A stretch of DNA of 64,000 nt, taken from positions 1-64,000 of the forward strand of contig NZ_JACJPY010000012.1 of assembly GCF_014696345.1 (NCBI RefSeq). The letters run 5' to 3'. Source of the stretch: Pseudanabaena cinerea FACHB-1277 (lineage in GTDB: Bacteria > Cyanobacteriota > Cyanobacteriia > Pseudanabaenales > Pseudanabaenaceae). Below, one piece after another: positions 17,471-27,568 of this stretch. Position 1 is the first letter of the stretch; every line of letters starts with the position of its first letter. The notes under the pieces were generated by a model. It saw only the letters and a list, made by a program, of their open reading frames with translations, was not told the DNA's origin and made no database searches. The position numbers and the translations under genes were made by a program.

Positions 17471-18484
17471 ATGCCTCCTCAATTGCCTCTCCATATCCAA
17501 ATGATGCAGATGATTACTGGGTACTGGGTATCCCAGTGTATTTATGTAGCTGCAAAATTAGCGATCGCTGATCATCTCACAACACCACAAACTTATGAGG
17601 TTCTCGCTCTCAATACAGGAGCAAATCCTAAGGCTCTATATCGAGTTCTCCGCGCTCTAGCCAGTGTGGGCATCTTTACGGAAACCGAGGCGGGAACCTT
17701 TGCGATGACACCCCTTGCCGAGCTTTTACGCAGTGATAGTCCCCAAACACTTTGTCCCACGGCAATTATGATGGGTGAGCCAGAACATTATCAGTCATGG
17801 GGAAATCTACTCCATAGCGTGAAAACAGGTGAACCAGCTTTTGATCAGTACTTTGGTAAAGGCGTGTTTGAACATTTCGGAACTAATCCTGAAGCCGCTA
17901 AGATTTTTGAGCGCTGTATGGATAACTTCTCACAGGTCGAGTTGCGTGCGATCGCCCCAACCTATGATTTTTCTGAGTTCAAAGTATTAGTTGATGTGGG
18001 TGGAGGTTATGGCGAATTATTAGCCACGATCTTGCAGAAACATCCTGATAGCCAAGGGATTTTGTTTGATGAGAAATATGTGATTGATAATGCAACTACG
18101 ACTTTAGACAAACATGGTATTAGCGATCGCTGTCAACTTGTGAGTGGTAGCTTTTTTGAATCTGTTCCCAGTGGTGGTGATGTCTATTTGCTCAAGCATA
18201 TTGTCCATGATTGGGATGATGAGAGGGCGATCGCCATTTTGCGAAATTGTCAGCAAGCAATGAATGCCGATAGCAAAATTCTGGTCATAGAGCAGGTTGT
18301 GCCTGCGGGAAATAATCCTGCGGCGGCGAAGCTGTTGGACATCAATATGCTGGTCATGTGTCCTGGTGGGAAAGAGCGTACTGCTTCAGAATATGAATAC
18401 ATCTTTGAGCAAGCTGGTCTAAAGATCCTGCGTATCATTCCCACTGCTGAAGATATTCATCTCATTGAGGGATGTAAAGCCTGA
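17471..18484 (+). CDS. SAM-dependent O-methyltransferase with dimerisation domain
   Basis: 337 residues. The N-terminal winged-helix dimerisation domain (about 10-95) is followed by a class I SAM fold with motif I V-D-V-G-G-G-Y-G-E and the H-I-V-H-D-W-D-D motif. That is the arrangement of the family 2 O-methyltransferases such as hydroxyneurosporene and plant-type enzymes. The catalytic base expected in that family aligns with the His before D-W-D-D. The substrate is unknown. It is divergent from the lipoxygenase gene, and a strong terminator follows. Confidence 0.88.
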   Translation: MPPQLPLHIQMMQMITGYWVSQCIYVAAKLAIADHLTTPQTYEVLALNTGANPKALYRVLRALASVGIFTETEAGTFAMTPLAELLRSDSPQTLCPTAIMMGEPEHYQSWGNLLHSVKTGEPAFDQYFGKGVFEHFGTNPEAAKIFERCMDNFSQVELRAIAPTYDFSEFKVLVDVGGGYGELLATILQKHPDSQGILFDEKYVIDNATTTLDKHGISDRCQLVSGSFFESVPSGGDVYLLKHIVHDWDDERAIAILRNCQQAMNADSKILVIEQVVPAGNNPAAAKLLDINMLVMCPGGKERTASEYEYIFEQAGLKILRIIPTAEDIHLIEGCKA

Positions 18485-18521
18485 TTTGCTTTGTAGGTAG
18501 GCTATTTCTAAAAATTCCAAT

Positions 18522-18549
18522 AAAAAAGAGGGGTTAGCCCCTCTTTTTT
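18522..18549 (+). terminator. Rho-independent terminator after the O-methyltransferase gene
   Basis: A perfect 12-bp stem (18522-18533 with 18538-18549) with loop TTAG and a T run built into the right arm. It separates the methyltransferase from the defence island. Confidence 0.9.
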
Positions 18550-18637
18550 ATTCACTTATTTATGATGGTGTCAACGGCAATGTTAGAAACTTGTAGATCT
18601 TGATTACAATTAGCAATTATCTAGCAACAAGCAAGTA

Positions 18638-21600
18638 ATGATATTAGACAATAGTAAAGATCGCAAAGTATACGAATGGATTGAGAATTATATAGAGCAA
18701 GGCGCGATCGATGTCGTTACAGGCTATTTTACGATCGCCACTTTAGCTTATATATCTAACAAAATTAATCAGCAAACCTCAAAGTTTCGGCTAGTGCTTG
18801 GGGATATTGTCAATTTTGATCAAGAAGAAAATCGACCGCTAGATTTGCTTAATGAAAATATTACGATTGAGTCGGCTTTGAAGCTGAATCGTTTAGCACA
18901 GCAAGCTGTGGAATTTTTGAAGCAAGATAAAGTTTTAGCAAAGACTTTAGAGCCGAACTTTTGTCATGCCAAGTGTTATATTTTCCAGCCGACAAATAAT
19001 GACGATCGCAATAAGTATTTTATTACGGGTAGCTCGAATCTGACTGAAGCAGGGATTGGACTCAAAAAAACAAGTAATTTGGAACTAAATATTGCGGAAA
19101 CAGGAAATAATAACCAATATAAGGAGATTTTAGCGTGGTTTGAGGATCTCTGGCAGAAACCGCAGGCTCATAGTCAGAAAACGATTTTGGCTAAGGATGG
19201 CACGCGCAAAAAGGTTGATTTTAAGCAATATCTGATTGAGGCGATCGCGAAAATATTTATTGAATATTCGCCACGGGATATTTACTACAAGATTTTATTT
19301 GAGCTATTTGGCAATCAGATTCTGGAAATTGAGAATGATCCAGAATTTAATCGTCAAGTGGGAAGATTAGAAAATACGGCGATTTTTAATGCTCTGTATG
19401 ACTTTCAGAAAAAAGGTGTTTTGAGTTTAATCAGGATGCTTCAGAAATATGATGGGGCTATCTTAGCGGATGCGGTGGGTTTGGGTAAAACTTGGAGTGC
19501 TTTGGCGGTAATGAAGTTTTTCCAGATGCAGGGGCGAGAGGTGATCTTGCTTTGCCCTAAGAAGCTAGAAGACAACTGGAGACGCTATAAAGAGGATCAA
19601 GAATCTAAGTTTGAATCCGACAAGCTCAAGTTTTTTATGCGTTTTCATACGGATATGAATAGTGGGCGTTTAGAGTCCTATAGCGATCGCGCTGATAAGT
19701 TTTTTAGAGATGATAAACCTAAGCTCTTTGTGATTGACGAAAGCCATAACTTGCGGAATGACAAGGCAAATCGCTATAAGTTTCTGGTGGAGCAGATTTT
19801 GCAGAAAAACCAAGATGTCAAGGTTTTATTGATATCGGCAACGCCGATCAATAACTCTCTGAATGATGCTAGAAACCAGTTTAAGTTGATGGTGCAGGGG
19901 GATGTGCATGGCTATGATGCAAAATTGGGTGTCAGAAATATTGATTATTCGTTTAAGCAAGCCCAGACAATGTTTAATGAATGGCGCAAAGATGACAATC
20001 CAAAAATTGGAGACTTTATAAAAAAACTTTCAGGTAATGATTTCTTTCGATTGACTGACTCTTTGCTCGTGGCAAGAACTCGCAAGATGGTTGAGAGTCA
20101 GGAGACGGATTTAATATTTCCTGTCAAAAATAAGCCCGTCAACTTGTTTGTAACCCCACATCAGCTTGGTAATTTTGAAACCTTTGAGGAGTTGTTTGAG
20201 CATTTCCCACCGATGCTGTCAGGCTATCAACCAGCCTTTTATTTGGATGATGGTTTAGATAATAAATCTGGCGTAAAAAAAGATGTATTGCGGGATGAAA
20301 AATTGCGCGATCGCTTTCTAGTCAAGATGATTTATATCCTGATGGTGAAGCGGTTAGAGTCTTCTTGGTTCTCATTTTATTCAACAGTTGAGAAAATTAG
20401 AGATCATCATCAAAATGCTCTAGAGAAAATTAAGGCATATCAAGCAAATAAGGCGAAACCTGTAATCTTAGAAAATGATATGGATAATTTAGATGATGAT
20501 CAAAATGACGATGAATTTACGGAAGCGGTTGAGCAATATATGTTGCAATTTACGTTAGGCAAAAAACGCCCGATTAGTATTGCAGAAATTGATCGAGTTG
20601 GTAACTTAGATAAATTTAAAGAGGATCTGAAACAAGATTTAGATGCGCTAGATAAGCTTGCGGTTAACTTACAAAAGTTTGCTGTAAAACTTGACAAAGA
20701 AATTGCGCCAACTTCCAAGAAGTCGGATCGGCTGAAATCCTGTGATGACAAGTTGAAGGCTCTGATTGCAGAGATTGTCAAAAAGCGAAAATCAGGCATA
20801 AATAACCATAATCCCAAGGTGGTGATCTTCACGGTCTATCGAGATACGGCAATATATTTGTATGAGCAGCTACGCGCTAGAGGCTTTGAGAAGATGGCGA
20901 TCGCATCGGGGACAGGCTCATACTCAGATGATAGCGATAGCAAACAGTCTATGGAGGCGATTCTTGAAAGATTTGCGCCTTACACAAAGTTGTTTTCTGA
21001 AAAGGAATGGAATTTTAATTCAGAGAAACAAGGGTTAGAAGCTTTTGCGGAATGGAAGGATTGGATCGCAGAAAACCATCCTGATACGCACCTGAAGCTA
21101 ACTAAGCCTATTGATATCTTGATTGCCACCGATGCTCTAAGTGAGGGACAAAACTTACAGGATGCAGATATGGTAATTAATTACGACATTCACTGGAATC
21201 CTGTGCGAATTATTCAGCGTATGGGACGGATCGATCGCCTTGGTAGCCCTAATTCCCAAATCTTCGGGATTAACTTCTGGCCGTCGGACAATATTAATTC
21301 TTACCTCAATCTACAAGGACGGATCGAGCAACGGATGGCGGCGATGAAGTTGGCTGGGTCAGAGGTCGATCCGCAGTTTTCGGATAGCTTTGCCAAGATG
21401 TCTCATGATGAAGATTTTGACCGCAAGATGAACGATCGCATGATGGAGCAGATGCAAATTACTTGGGATGACATTGAGGTAAGCGATCAAGGGTTAGGCT
21501 TTGATAGTTTGTCTTTGGAGCGCTATCGACAGGATTTACTCGCTGAGTTTAATCGCGACAAGGACAAATATCGGCAGATGCCCAAGGGTGTCTATTCGGG

Positions 21601-22072
21601 ATTTATCGGAGATATGGCGACAGGCGATCGCAATGGCATTGTCGCTTTACTTGGCTATCCTGCGAAGCCATCGAAGAAACTTGAGCATCAATATCAGGTT
21701 TTTGATTTGATCTATATCGATAAATCGGGCAAGTTAGTTTTAAACAATCAAAAGGAAGTTTTAGATTTTCTGACTGTAAATAAAGACAAAGAGCGATTTG
21801 TACCTTCTGCTGTGGATCGGGGTGAACCGTTAGCGATCGCTGAGTTAGTAACTGCGTTGAAAACTTGGCTGAGTAGTCAGGCGGTGCAAACTGAGGTGAT
21901 GGAGGATGGCACGACTAAGCAGACGATGGGAACGGCGGCGCGGGATCTGTTAGGGAAAATTAAAAAAGGTAATCAATTAGCGTTGGATGTGATCAAGCAA
22001 GATGGTAATGTTGATCAGAAATTTCAGGTTGATAAGTTTGACTTAGTGGCTTGGGTGTTGGTGAGTAAATAG
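18638..22072 (+). CDS. PLD-nuclease / SNF2-type helicase, defence effector
   Basis: 1144 residues. The N-terminal domain (about 1-180) is a phospholipase D-type nuclease with H110-A-K112, then G-S-S-N134. A superfamily 2 helicase of SNF2/RapA type follows: motif I A-V-G-L-G-K284-T, motif II D367-E-S-H, motif III S-A-T-P, motif [12 protein letters not shown] and motif [10 protein letters not shown]. The chain resembles DISARM DrmD and NgoAVII-type restriction parts, with both activities in one protein. It opens the locus that contains the Eco57I-type methyltransferase and is inferred to be the ATP-driven restriction subunit. Confidence 0.85.
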   Translation: MILDNSKDRKVYEWIENYIEQGAIDVVTGYFTIATLAYISNKINQQTSKFRLVLGDIVNFDQEENRPLDLLNENITIESALKLNRLAQQAVEFLKQDKVLAKTLEPNFCHAKCYIFQPTNNDDRNKYFITGSSNLTEAGIGLKKTSNLELNIAETGNNNQYKEILAWFEDLWQKPQAHSQKTILAKDGTRKKVDFKQYLIEAIAKIFIEYSPRDIYYKILFELFGNQILEIENDPEFNRQVGRLENTAIFNALYDFQKKGVLSLIRMLQKYDGAILADAVGLGKTWSALAVMKFFQMQGREVILLCPKKLEDNWRRYKEDQESKFESDKLKFFMRFHTDMNSGRLESYSDRADKFFRDDKPKLFVIDESHNLRNDKANRYKFLVEQILQKNQDVKVLLISATPINNSLNDARNQFKLMVQGDVHGYDAKLGVRNIDYSFKQAQTMFNEWRKDDNPKIGDFIKKLSGNDFFRLTDSLLVARTRKMVESQETDLIFPVKNKPVNLFVTPHQLGNFETFEELFEHFPPMLSGYQPAFYLDDGLDNKSGVKKDVLRDEKLRDRFLVKMIYILMVKRLESSWFSFYSTVEKIRDHHQNALEKIKAYQANKAKPVILENDMDNLDDDQNDDEFTEAVEQYMLQFTLGKKRPISIAEIDRVGNLDKFKEDLKQDLDALDKLAVNLQKFAVKLDKEIAPTSKKSDRLKSCDDKLKALIAEIVKKRKSGINNHNPKVVIFTVYRDTAIYLYEQLRARGFEKMAIASGTGSYSDDSDSKQSMEAILERFAPYTKLFSEKEWNFNSEKQGLEAFAEWKDWIAENHPDTHLKLTKPIDILIATDALSEGQNLQDADMVINYDIHWNPVRIIQRMGRIDRLGSPNSQIFGINFWPSDNINSYLNLQGRIEQRMAAMKLAGSEVDPQFSDSFAKMSHDEDFDRKMNDRMMEQMQITWDDIEVSDQGLGFDSLSLERYRQDLLAEFNRDKDKYRQMPKGVYSGFIGDMATGDRNGIVALLGYPAKPSKKLEHQYQVFDLIYIDKSGKLVLNNQKEVLDFLTVNKDKERFVPSAVDRGEPLAIAELVTALKTWLSSQAVQTEVMEDGTTKQTMGTAARDLLGKIKKGNQLALDVIKQDGNVDQKFQVDKFDLVAWVLVSK

Positions 22073-22177
22073 TCTGAATCATAGATTAGACGGATTACGC
22101 AGATTTCACAGATTTTTTGGATTAGAATTAAGTTAAAATCCGTGAAATCTTTTAATCTGTATAATCCGTGATTCAGA
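22073..22177. repeat. Imperfect palindromic repeat, copy 1
   Basis: Starts with TCTGAATC directly after the helicase TAG and ends with GATTCAGA. The left half (GGATTACGCAGATTTCACAG) is the imperfect reverse complement of the right half. A related copy lies at 23488-23634. It carries no gene. Confidence 0.75.
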
Positions 22178-22204
22178 TGCTTTTTTGAAGAGGAGACAAA
22201 AATT

Positions 22205-22354
22205 ATAGAAAGCTTTAATCTGACTGAACACGCTCGTTATTAAATTCAAAAGCGCATACAGGATTTTGGCGATCGCTGGTTGCGGGTAGTTGTAAATCCT
22301 AATGTTGAGCCTAACCGAGTTATGACCATCTTTTTTGATAGGAGAGTAAAATGA
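22205..22354 (+). pseudogene. Broken DUF4258 toxin-like gene
   Basis: The frame reads L-T-E-H-A-R-Y, an in-frame TAA at 22241-22243, then I-Q-K-R-I, and ends with W-L-R-V-V-V-N-P-N and F-F-D-R-R-V-K before TGA overlapping the ATG of the next gene. Both ends fit DUF4258, but the middle of the domain is missing and a stop interrupts the frame. The usual partner, DUF2283, follows intact with an ATGA overlap. It is judged dead by deletion and nonsense. Confidence 0.7.
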
Positions 22355-22551
22355 AACTGATTGTACATAAAGAAGATGATGCGTTGTATTTGAGCTTGGA
22401 TGATTCAGATGTGATTGAGTCTGAAGAGGTGAGTGATGGCATTATTTTGGATTACAACGCTGAGGGAAAAATTATTGGGATTGAGATGCTGTATATCAGT
22501 AAGCGTAGTCCTAATTCTTTACAGAAAATTTTGTTGGAAACGAGTGCTTAA
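22351..22551 (+). CDS. DUF2283 protein, orphaned antitoxin-like partner
   Basis: 66 residues with the DUF2283 pattern: D-D-A-L-Y-L-S-L near the start, then G-I-I-L-D-Y-N-A-E-G-K-I-I-G-I-E. Its ATG overlaps the stop of the broken DUF4258 frame, and GGAGAG lies 5 bases upstream. DUF2283 genes often follow DUF4258 toxins, so this may be the surviving half of such a pair. A second full DUF2283 gene and a third 3' scrap lie within 1 kb. Confidence 0.75.
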   Translation: MKLIVHKEDDALYLSLDDSDVIESEEVSDGIILDYNAEGKIIGIEMLYISKRSPNSLQKILLETSA

Positions 22552-22584
22552 AATAAAAAAGTTAATTAAATTGAGTAAGTAACT

Positions 22585-23193
22585 ATGACTATTGCAGTTA
22601 CAGAAAATATCCGATCGCTTCATGATGTGGAGACAAAGTTGGGTTTATGCCGATCGCCTGATCCAGATTTTTTTAAGGAGTGGCAAGGCGAGTTTGCGGA
22701 ATTAGTTGATATTGAAAAAACAACTTTGGATCGGATTAAGCAGTCATATTTGTATCATGTTAATGAAGGCTTTTTGTCTGAGGGAACAGTAAATTTGTTG
22801 ATGGTTTCACCATTACTATTTTTGGCGGGTTTTCTGGAGTCTCCTTTTAGTTTGCGAAGTGAAGAGTCGGTTGAAATTAGCGATCGCGGTGATAATGTTA
22901 CTTATCACGGCAGGATTGATGCGTTAGTTTTGAATAACAATTTATGGATCGTTTTAATTGAGGCAAAGCGTTCTAGCTTTTCGTTTTTAGTTGCCCTACC
23001 ACAGGCTCTCGCTTATATGATGGCAAGTCCAAATGGAGATAAGCCAACCTATGCAATGGTTACTAATGGTGATCATTTTATGTTTGTTAAGTTGCAAGAT
23101 TCGCAATATGATCTTTCTGATGATTTTTCACTGTTTAAGCGATCGCATAATGAACTTTATTCTGTTTTGCAAATTCTAAAATCATTTAAGTAA
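22585..23193 (+). CDS. Stand-alone PD-(D/E)XK nuclease domain (HsdR N-terminal-like)
   Basis: 202 residues. The core has the full nuclease motif: D112 in G-R-I-D-A-L, E126-A-K128 on the next strand, and Q140 in L-P-Q-A-L-A-Y, as in type I restriction R-subunit N-termini. No helicase part is attached. Similar short proteins are common in cyanobacteria, and their targets are not known to me. It sits between the helicase and methyltransferase genes. Whether it cuts DNA for this system is inference. Confidence 0.75.
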   Translation: MTIAVTENIRSLHDVETKLGLCRSPDPDFFKEWQGEFAELVDIEKTTLDRIKQSYLYHVNEGFLSEGTVNLLMVSPLLFLAGFLESPFSLRSEESVEISDRGDNVTYHGRIDALVLNNNLWIVLIEAKRSSFSFLVALPQALAYMMASPNGDKPTYAMVTNGDHFMFVKLQDSQYDLSDDFSLFKRSHNELYSVLQILKSFK

Positions 23194-23213
23194 GTAGATT
23201 GTTGGAATTAAAC

Positions 23214-23244
23214 GTAGGATGTGTTAGCGATAGCGTAACGCATC
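23214..23244. repeat. Half copy of the GTTAGCGATAGCGTAACGCA repeat
   Basis: Thirty-one bases from GTAGGATGTG to ACGCATC, matching the left arm of the full palindromic repeat at 55821-55903. It sits directly before the DUF2283 scrap, so the insertion may have truncated that gene. Confidence 0.75.
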
Positions 23245-23251
23245 TCCTTAG

Positions 23252-23275
23252 ATTTTGTTAGAAACGAGTGCTTAA
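23252..23275 (+). pseudogene. 3' scrap of a third DUF2283 gene
   Basis: Twenty-four bases nearly identical (one change in the first 22) to the last codons and stop of the DUF2283 gene at 22528-22551 (encoding I-L-L-E-T-S-A). Only the tail remains, cut at the repeat half-copy. Confidence 0.6.
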
Positions 23276-23283
23276 ACTAACTG

Positions 23284-23487
23284 ATGAAAATCAAGTTTGA
23301 TAAAGAGAGTGATACGCTGATGATTATTTTCCGAGAGGTACGAATTAGGGAGTCAGATGAGATCCGTCCAAATGTGATTGCGGATTTTGGGTATGACGGG
23401 AAGCTGGTGAGGTTGGAGATTTTGGATGCTCAGAGTGTTGTGGAAAATACCCATGAGTTTTTATATTCGTTTGAGGAGGCAAAATAG
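23284..23487 (+). CDS. DUF2283 protein, second copy
   Basis: 67 residues with the DUF2283 signature: K-E-S-D-T-L-M-I at the start, then P-N-V-I-A-D-F-G-Y-D-G-K-L-V-R-L-E-I-L-D-A. It differs clearly from the copy at 22351, so this is not a fresh duplication. No toxin frame lies beside it. Its TAG stop abuts the second palindromic repeat. Function unproven. Confidence 0.7.
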   Translation: MKIKFDKESDTLMIIFREVRIRESDEIRPNVIADFGYDGKLVRLEILDAQSVVENTHEFLYSFEEAK

Positions 23488-23634
23488 TCTGAATCTCGGA
23501 TCATATGGATTACGCAGATTTTTAGGATTTTAAGACTAATTAAAGGATTTTCTTGATTGCAAGCTGTATGATAAAAATAAGCAAAACTTATGAAATCCGT
23601 GAAATCCTTTAATCCGTATAATCCGCGATTCTGA
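23488..23634. repeat. Imperfect palindromic repeat, copy 2
   Basis: Same ends as the copy at 22073-22177 (TCTGAATC to GATTCTGA), with a longer, less symmetrical centre. It starts immediately after the DUF2283 TAG and stops 7 bases before the methyltransferase ATG, so it forms nearly the whole leader of that gene. Confidence 0.7.
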
Positions 23635-23641
23635 CCTTGAT

Positions 23642-26600
23642 ATGAATTTAACCATCTTTAATCAATTAGATTTTTTGCCTGCTTTGCGCGAGTTTTTTAA
23701 GGCGTTGCAAGTGCCGATCGCCTCTGTGACGGATGCGCCGATCGCTGCTGAAAATATTCTAGAAAGCAATTATAAGGATAATGAGTCTTTTCGGTTGATT
23801 GATGAGGTTTATTTTTTGGGGATGGTGGATGATGCGGCGTTTCGAGGTGGTAAGAGTTTAGATATTTCGCAGATTAAGTCGGATTATGATGGGATTGTTA
23901 TTTTTGGGGTGACGCTCAAAGTTCGAGAAGGGGGGCGCGATGGTGGTTTGTTGCCAACGCGATCGCAGCTTGCGGAAATATCCCGTGCTTTTAATCGAGA
24001 GTTTTGTTATACGCCTGTGGTGGTGGTGTTTAAGTATGCAGGTGCTGATGGGGAATATCTAGCGTTTGCGAATACGGAGCGGTCTAAGTTTAAGCGAAAT
24101 CAGGAAGGAGAAAAGGCTGGCAAAGTAACGCTGTTACGGGATATTGATATTAACAATACCCATTCGGGACATAAGAAAATTTTGGCGGATCTCAAGATTC
24201 CTAATGCTGGTAAGGATCGGGTGGATTCCTTTGACAAGTTATATAAATATTGGCAAAAGGTACTTGATGTCAGTCTGTTAAATAAGCAGTTTTACAAAGA
24301 GGTTTCGACTTGGTATTTTCATGCTTGTAAGCAGGTGTTTTTTCCGAAGGATGCAAAGCCAGACAATCAGGAGAGCTTAATTCGGTTAATTACGCGATTG
24401 ATGTTTGTGTGGTTCCTTAAGGAGAAGGGATTAGTGCCTGATGCTTTGTTTGATAAAGAAGATATTCAGTCTATTCTCAAGAGTTTAGAGCCACAGGAAA
24501 GCACCTATTACAAGGCGATTTTGCAGAATTTGTTTTTTGCGACTTTGAATACAGAGGGTAAGCGCGAGTTTATTAAGGAGAGTTCGGGCGGACGTAACTC
24601 GCAGCACATGGTACATAATGTGTTTCGCTATAAAGACTATTTTCAGGAGTCTGATCAGATCATCAAAAAATATTTTGCTGATATTCCTTTTTTAAATGGT
24701 GGTTTGTTTGAGTGTTTGGATGTCCCTTCAGAAAAAGACAAACCTGATACGGCAAAACGTATTGATGGGTTTAGCAATCACCCCTCTAATGTATTATCTG
24801 TCCCCAACGAGTTGTTTTTTGGTGAGTTGCAAGATGTAGATCTCAATGCCGATTTTGGGACGAGTCGCAAGAAGTATCAGGTACGCGGCTTAATCGAAAT
24901 CTTTAAGAGTTATAAGTTCACCATCGCTGAAAATACGCCTTTTGAGGAAGATGTGGCGCTCGATCCTGAGTTGTTAGGTCAGGTGTTTGAGAACTTATTG
25001 GCGGCTTACAATCCTGAAACACAGACGACAGCTAGGAAGCAGACGGGGTCTTTTTATACGCCTCGTGAAATTGTTAATTACATGGTGGATGAGAGTTTGA
25101 TAGCTTATCTCAAGAATCAGTTGTTAAAGGAAAATGTGGTTTTTCTGGAGGTGGGTAAGAGGCAGACAGATATTTTTGGGAATGAGTATAAGGCTGGTCA
25201 GTTAACGATTCAGGAGCAGTTAAATCAAAATCCCTTTAAGGGTAAAGAGGCTGAGTTAGAGCAGAAGTTGCGACAGTTAATTTCCTTTGATGATGTGAAT
25301 CCTTTTGCGGGTGATGAGGCTGTGCAAGAGCGTTTAATTAAGGCTTTGGATAATTGCAAGATTCTCGATCCTGCTTGTGGGTCGGGAGCTTTTCCGATGG
25401 GTGTTTTGCAGAAAATGGTACATATTCTGGCAAAGCTCGATCCGCATAATGAGCGATGGAGAAAACAACAAAAGGAGAAGGCGATCGCGCCTTTATTACA
25501 GGATATTCAATTTGCGGAAAAAATTAGTTATGAGGAGGCAAGAGACAAGGCGATCGCTCAACTAAAAGAACGTTTGGCACAGATTGAGTCAAGCTTTGAA
25601 AATGAGATGGATTATCCGCGTAAGTTATTTTTAATCCAAAATTGCATTTATGGGGTGGATATTCAGCCTATTGCTTTACAAATTGCGAAATTGCGCTGTT
25701 TTATTGCGCTAATCGTTGAGCAGAAGGTGGATGATACTAAGCCTAATACAAATCGAGGTATTTTGCCTTTGCCAAATTTGGAAACAAAGTTTGTGGCGGC
25801 GAATACGCTGATTGGCATTGAGAAAAATCAGCAGTTGTCGATTTTTGATACACAGGAAATCCAAGCGAAACAGGTGCATTTAGAGAAGTTGCGGCGAGAA
25901 CATTTCTTTGCGAGGTCTTTGGCAACGAAGCGCAAAAAACGCGATGAGGATGAGCAGTTATGTCGGGAGATTGCCGAGATTTTGTTACGGAACAAGTTCC
26001 CAAACGTGGATCTGTTGCAAAATTGGAAGCCCTATGATCAAAATGCGTCTGCAAATTTCTTCGATCCTGAGTGGATGTTTGGAGTTGCCGATGGTTTTGA
26101 TATTGTGATTGGGAATCCGCCTTATGTGAGACAGGAGCAAATTAAGGAACTCAAACCAACTTTACAAAAGCAATTTTCTTGTTATACGGGTGTTGCTGAC
26201 TTATTTGTTTATTTCTTTGAGCGTGGTTATCAGTTGCTAAATACTGGCGGCGTTTTGAGTTATATCTGCTCGAATAAATATTTCCGTTCTGGTTATGGTG
26301 AAAAGTTGCGCGATTTTCTGGGTAAAAATACGACAATTCAGCAGCTTGTTGATTTTGGGGATACGGATGTTTTTACAGCTATTGCCTATCCTAGCATTAT
26401 TTTATTTAGTAAGGAAAAGGCTAGTAAGGACGCAAGGTTAAAGGCGCTTTCTTGGAAGCAAACGGAAACATTAAACGAGTTTCCAACAGTGTTTGATGCT
26501 CAAAATTTCTTGATGCCACAATCTGCACTAAAAGCTGATGGTTGGCGATTAGAAAACACACAGGTTTTAGATTTATTGACTAAGTTACGAAATGCTGGCA

Positions 26601-27568
26601 AACCTTTGGGTGAATATGTAAACGGTAAATTTTATCGTGGTATTTTGACAGGGTTTAATGAGGCTTTTGTGATCGATCAAGCAACAAGAGATAAATTAAT
26701 CTCTGAACATCCATCATCTGCTGAAGTTATTAAACCTTTACTTCGTGGTCGTGATGTCAAACGATGGAGCTTAGATTATCAGGATCTATGGCTGATTTTT
26801 ACAAGGCGTGGCACTGACATTAAAAAATATCCAGCGATTGAAAAACATCTCGGTCAATATAAGCAACAACTTACACCAAGTGTAGGAAGAAAAGCTGGTA
26901 ACTATAAATGGCATGACATTCAAGACAATGTTGCTTACTGGGAAGAGTTTGAAAAACCTAAAATTATCTATCCAAATATTTGTAAACGCAATGAATTTGC
27001 TTGGGATGAATCGGGCTATTACACAAATCAAAAAGCATTTATTATTCCTTGCAACGATAAAACTTTACTCGCAATTCTTAACTCTAGTGTAATGACATTT
27101 TTGTTCGATAAGCTATTACCAAAATTGCAAGGTGATTTTTATGAGCCAAGTTCAATCTTCATGAAAGATTTCCCCATCCCCACCGCTACCGAAGCAGAAC
27201 AAAAAGCAATAGAAACCCTTGTAGGCTATGTCCTCCACCTCACCGCCGCCCTCAAAGACATTCCTAGTAATCCCACAACCTTAGATCAATCCGTCTCCGA
27301 TAAACGGATGAATAGGTACTTCGAGGAAATTATTGATGCCTTAGTCATGGAGCTATATTTACCCGAAGAGCTTCACACGCATGATAAATATTTTATGCGT
27401 TATATCTTGTCAGAAAATCTACCAAACTTAGAAATAATTCAAGGTGATAAAACACAAGAACTGCGTCAAATATTTGGGCGACTATTTGACAAAGAGCATC
27501 CAATACGGCATAACCTATTTTTGCTAAATACTATTCCCGTTGTTCATATCATTGAGGGCAAATCATGA
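23642..27568 (+). CDS. Eco57I-type adenine DNA methyltransferase
   Basis: 1308 residues. SAM motif I is D576-P-A-C-G-S-G-A-F and the catalytic motif IV is G-N825-P-P-Y, the gamma-type order for N6-adenine methylation. The N-terminal 200 residues include V-V-V-F-K-Y-A and may be regulatory or nuclease-like; I cannot name them. The last about 370 residues (R-G-R-D-V-K-R-W to the F-P-I-P-T segment) look like a TaqI-type target-recognition domain. The ATG has no Shine-Dalgarno and follows a repeat. It overlaps the ATPase gene by ATGA. Likely the host-protecting methylase of the PLD-helicase system; it could also be a fused restriction-methylation enzyme. Confidence 0.88.
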   Translation: MNLTIFNQLDFLPALREFFKALQVPIASVTDAPIAAENILESNYKDNESFRLIDEVYFLGMVDDAAFRGGKSLDISQIKSDYDGIVIFGVTLKVREGGRDGGLLPTRSQLAEISRAFNREFCYTPVVVVFKYAGADGEYLAFANTERSKFKRNQEGEKAGKVTLLRDIDINNTHSGHKKILADLKIPNAGKDRVDSFDKLYKYWQKVLDVSLLNKQFYKEVSTWYFHACKQVFFPKDAKPDNQESLIRLITRLMFVWFLKEKGLVPDALFDKEDIQSILKSLEPQESTYYKAILQNLFFATLNTEGKREFIKESSGGRNSQHMVHNVFRYKDYFQESDQIIKKYFADIPFLNGGLFECLDVPSEKDKPDTAKRIDGFSNHPSNVLSVPNELFFGELQDVDLNADFGTSRKKYQVRGLIEIFKSYKFTIAENTPFEEDVALDPELLGQVFENLLAAYNPETQTTARKQTGSFYTPREIVNYMVDESLIAYLKNQLLKENVVFLEVGKRQTDIFGNEYKAGQLTIQEQLNQNPFKGKEAELEQKLRQLISFDDVNPFAGDEAVQERLIKALDNCKILDPACGSGAFPMGVLQKMVHILAKLDPHNERWRKQQKEKAIAPLLQDIQFAEKISYEEARDKAIAQLKERLAQIESSFENEMDYPRKLFLIQNCIYGVDIQPIALQIAKLRCFIALIVEQKVDDTKPNTNRGILPLPNLETKFVAANTLIGIEKNQQLSIFDTQEIQAKQVHLEKLRREHFFARSLATKRKKRDEDEQLCREIAEILLRNKFPNVDLLQNWKPYDQNASANFFDPEWMFGVADGFDIVIGNPPYVRQEQIKELKPTLQKQFSCYTGVADLFVYFFERGYQLLNTGGVLSYICSNKYFRSGYGEKLRDFLGKNTTIQQLVDFGDTDVFTAIAYPSIILFSKEKASKDARLKALSWKQTETLNEFPTVFDAQNFLMPQSALKADGWRLENTQVLDLLTKLRNAGKPLGEYVNGKFYRGILTGFNEAFVIDQATRDKLISEHPSSAEVIKPLLRGRDVKRWSLDYQDLWLIFTRRGTDIKKYPAIEKHLGQYKQQLTPSVGRKAGNYKWHDIQDNVAYWEEFEKPKIIYPNICKRNEFAWDESGYYTNQKAFIIPCNDKTLLAILNSSVMTFLFDKLLPKLQGDFYEPSSIFMKDFPIPTATEAEQKAIETLVGYVLHLTAALKDIPSNPTTLDQSVSDKRMNRYFEEIIDALVMELYLPEELHTHDKYFMRYILSENLPNLEIIQGDKTQELRQIFGRLFDKEHPIRHNLFLLNTIPVVHIIEGKS

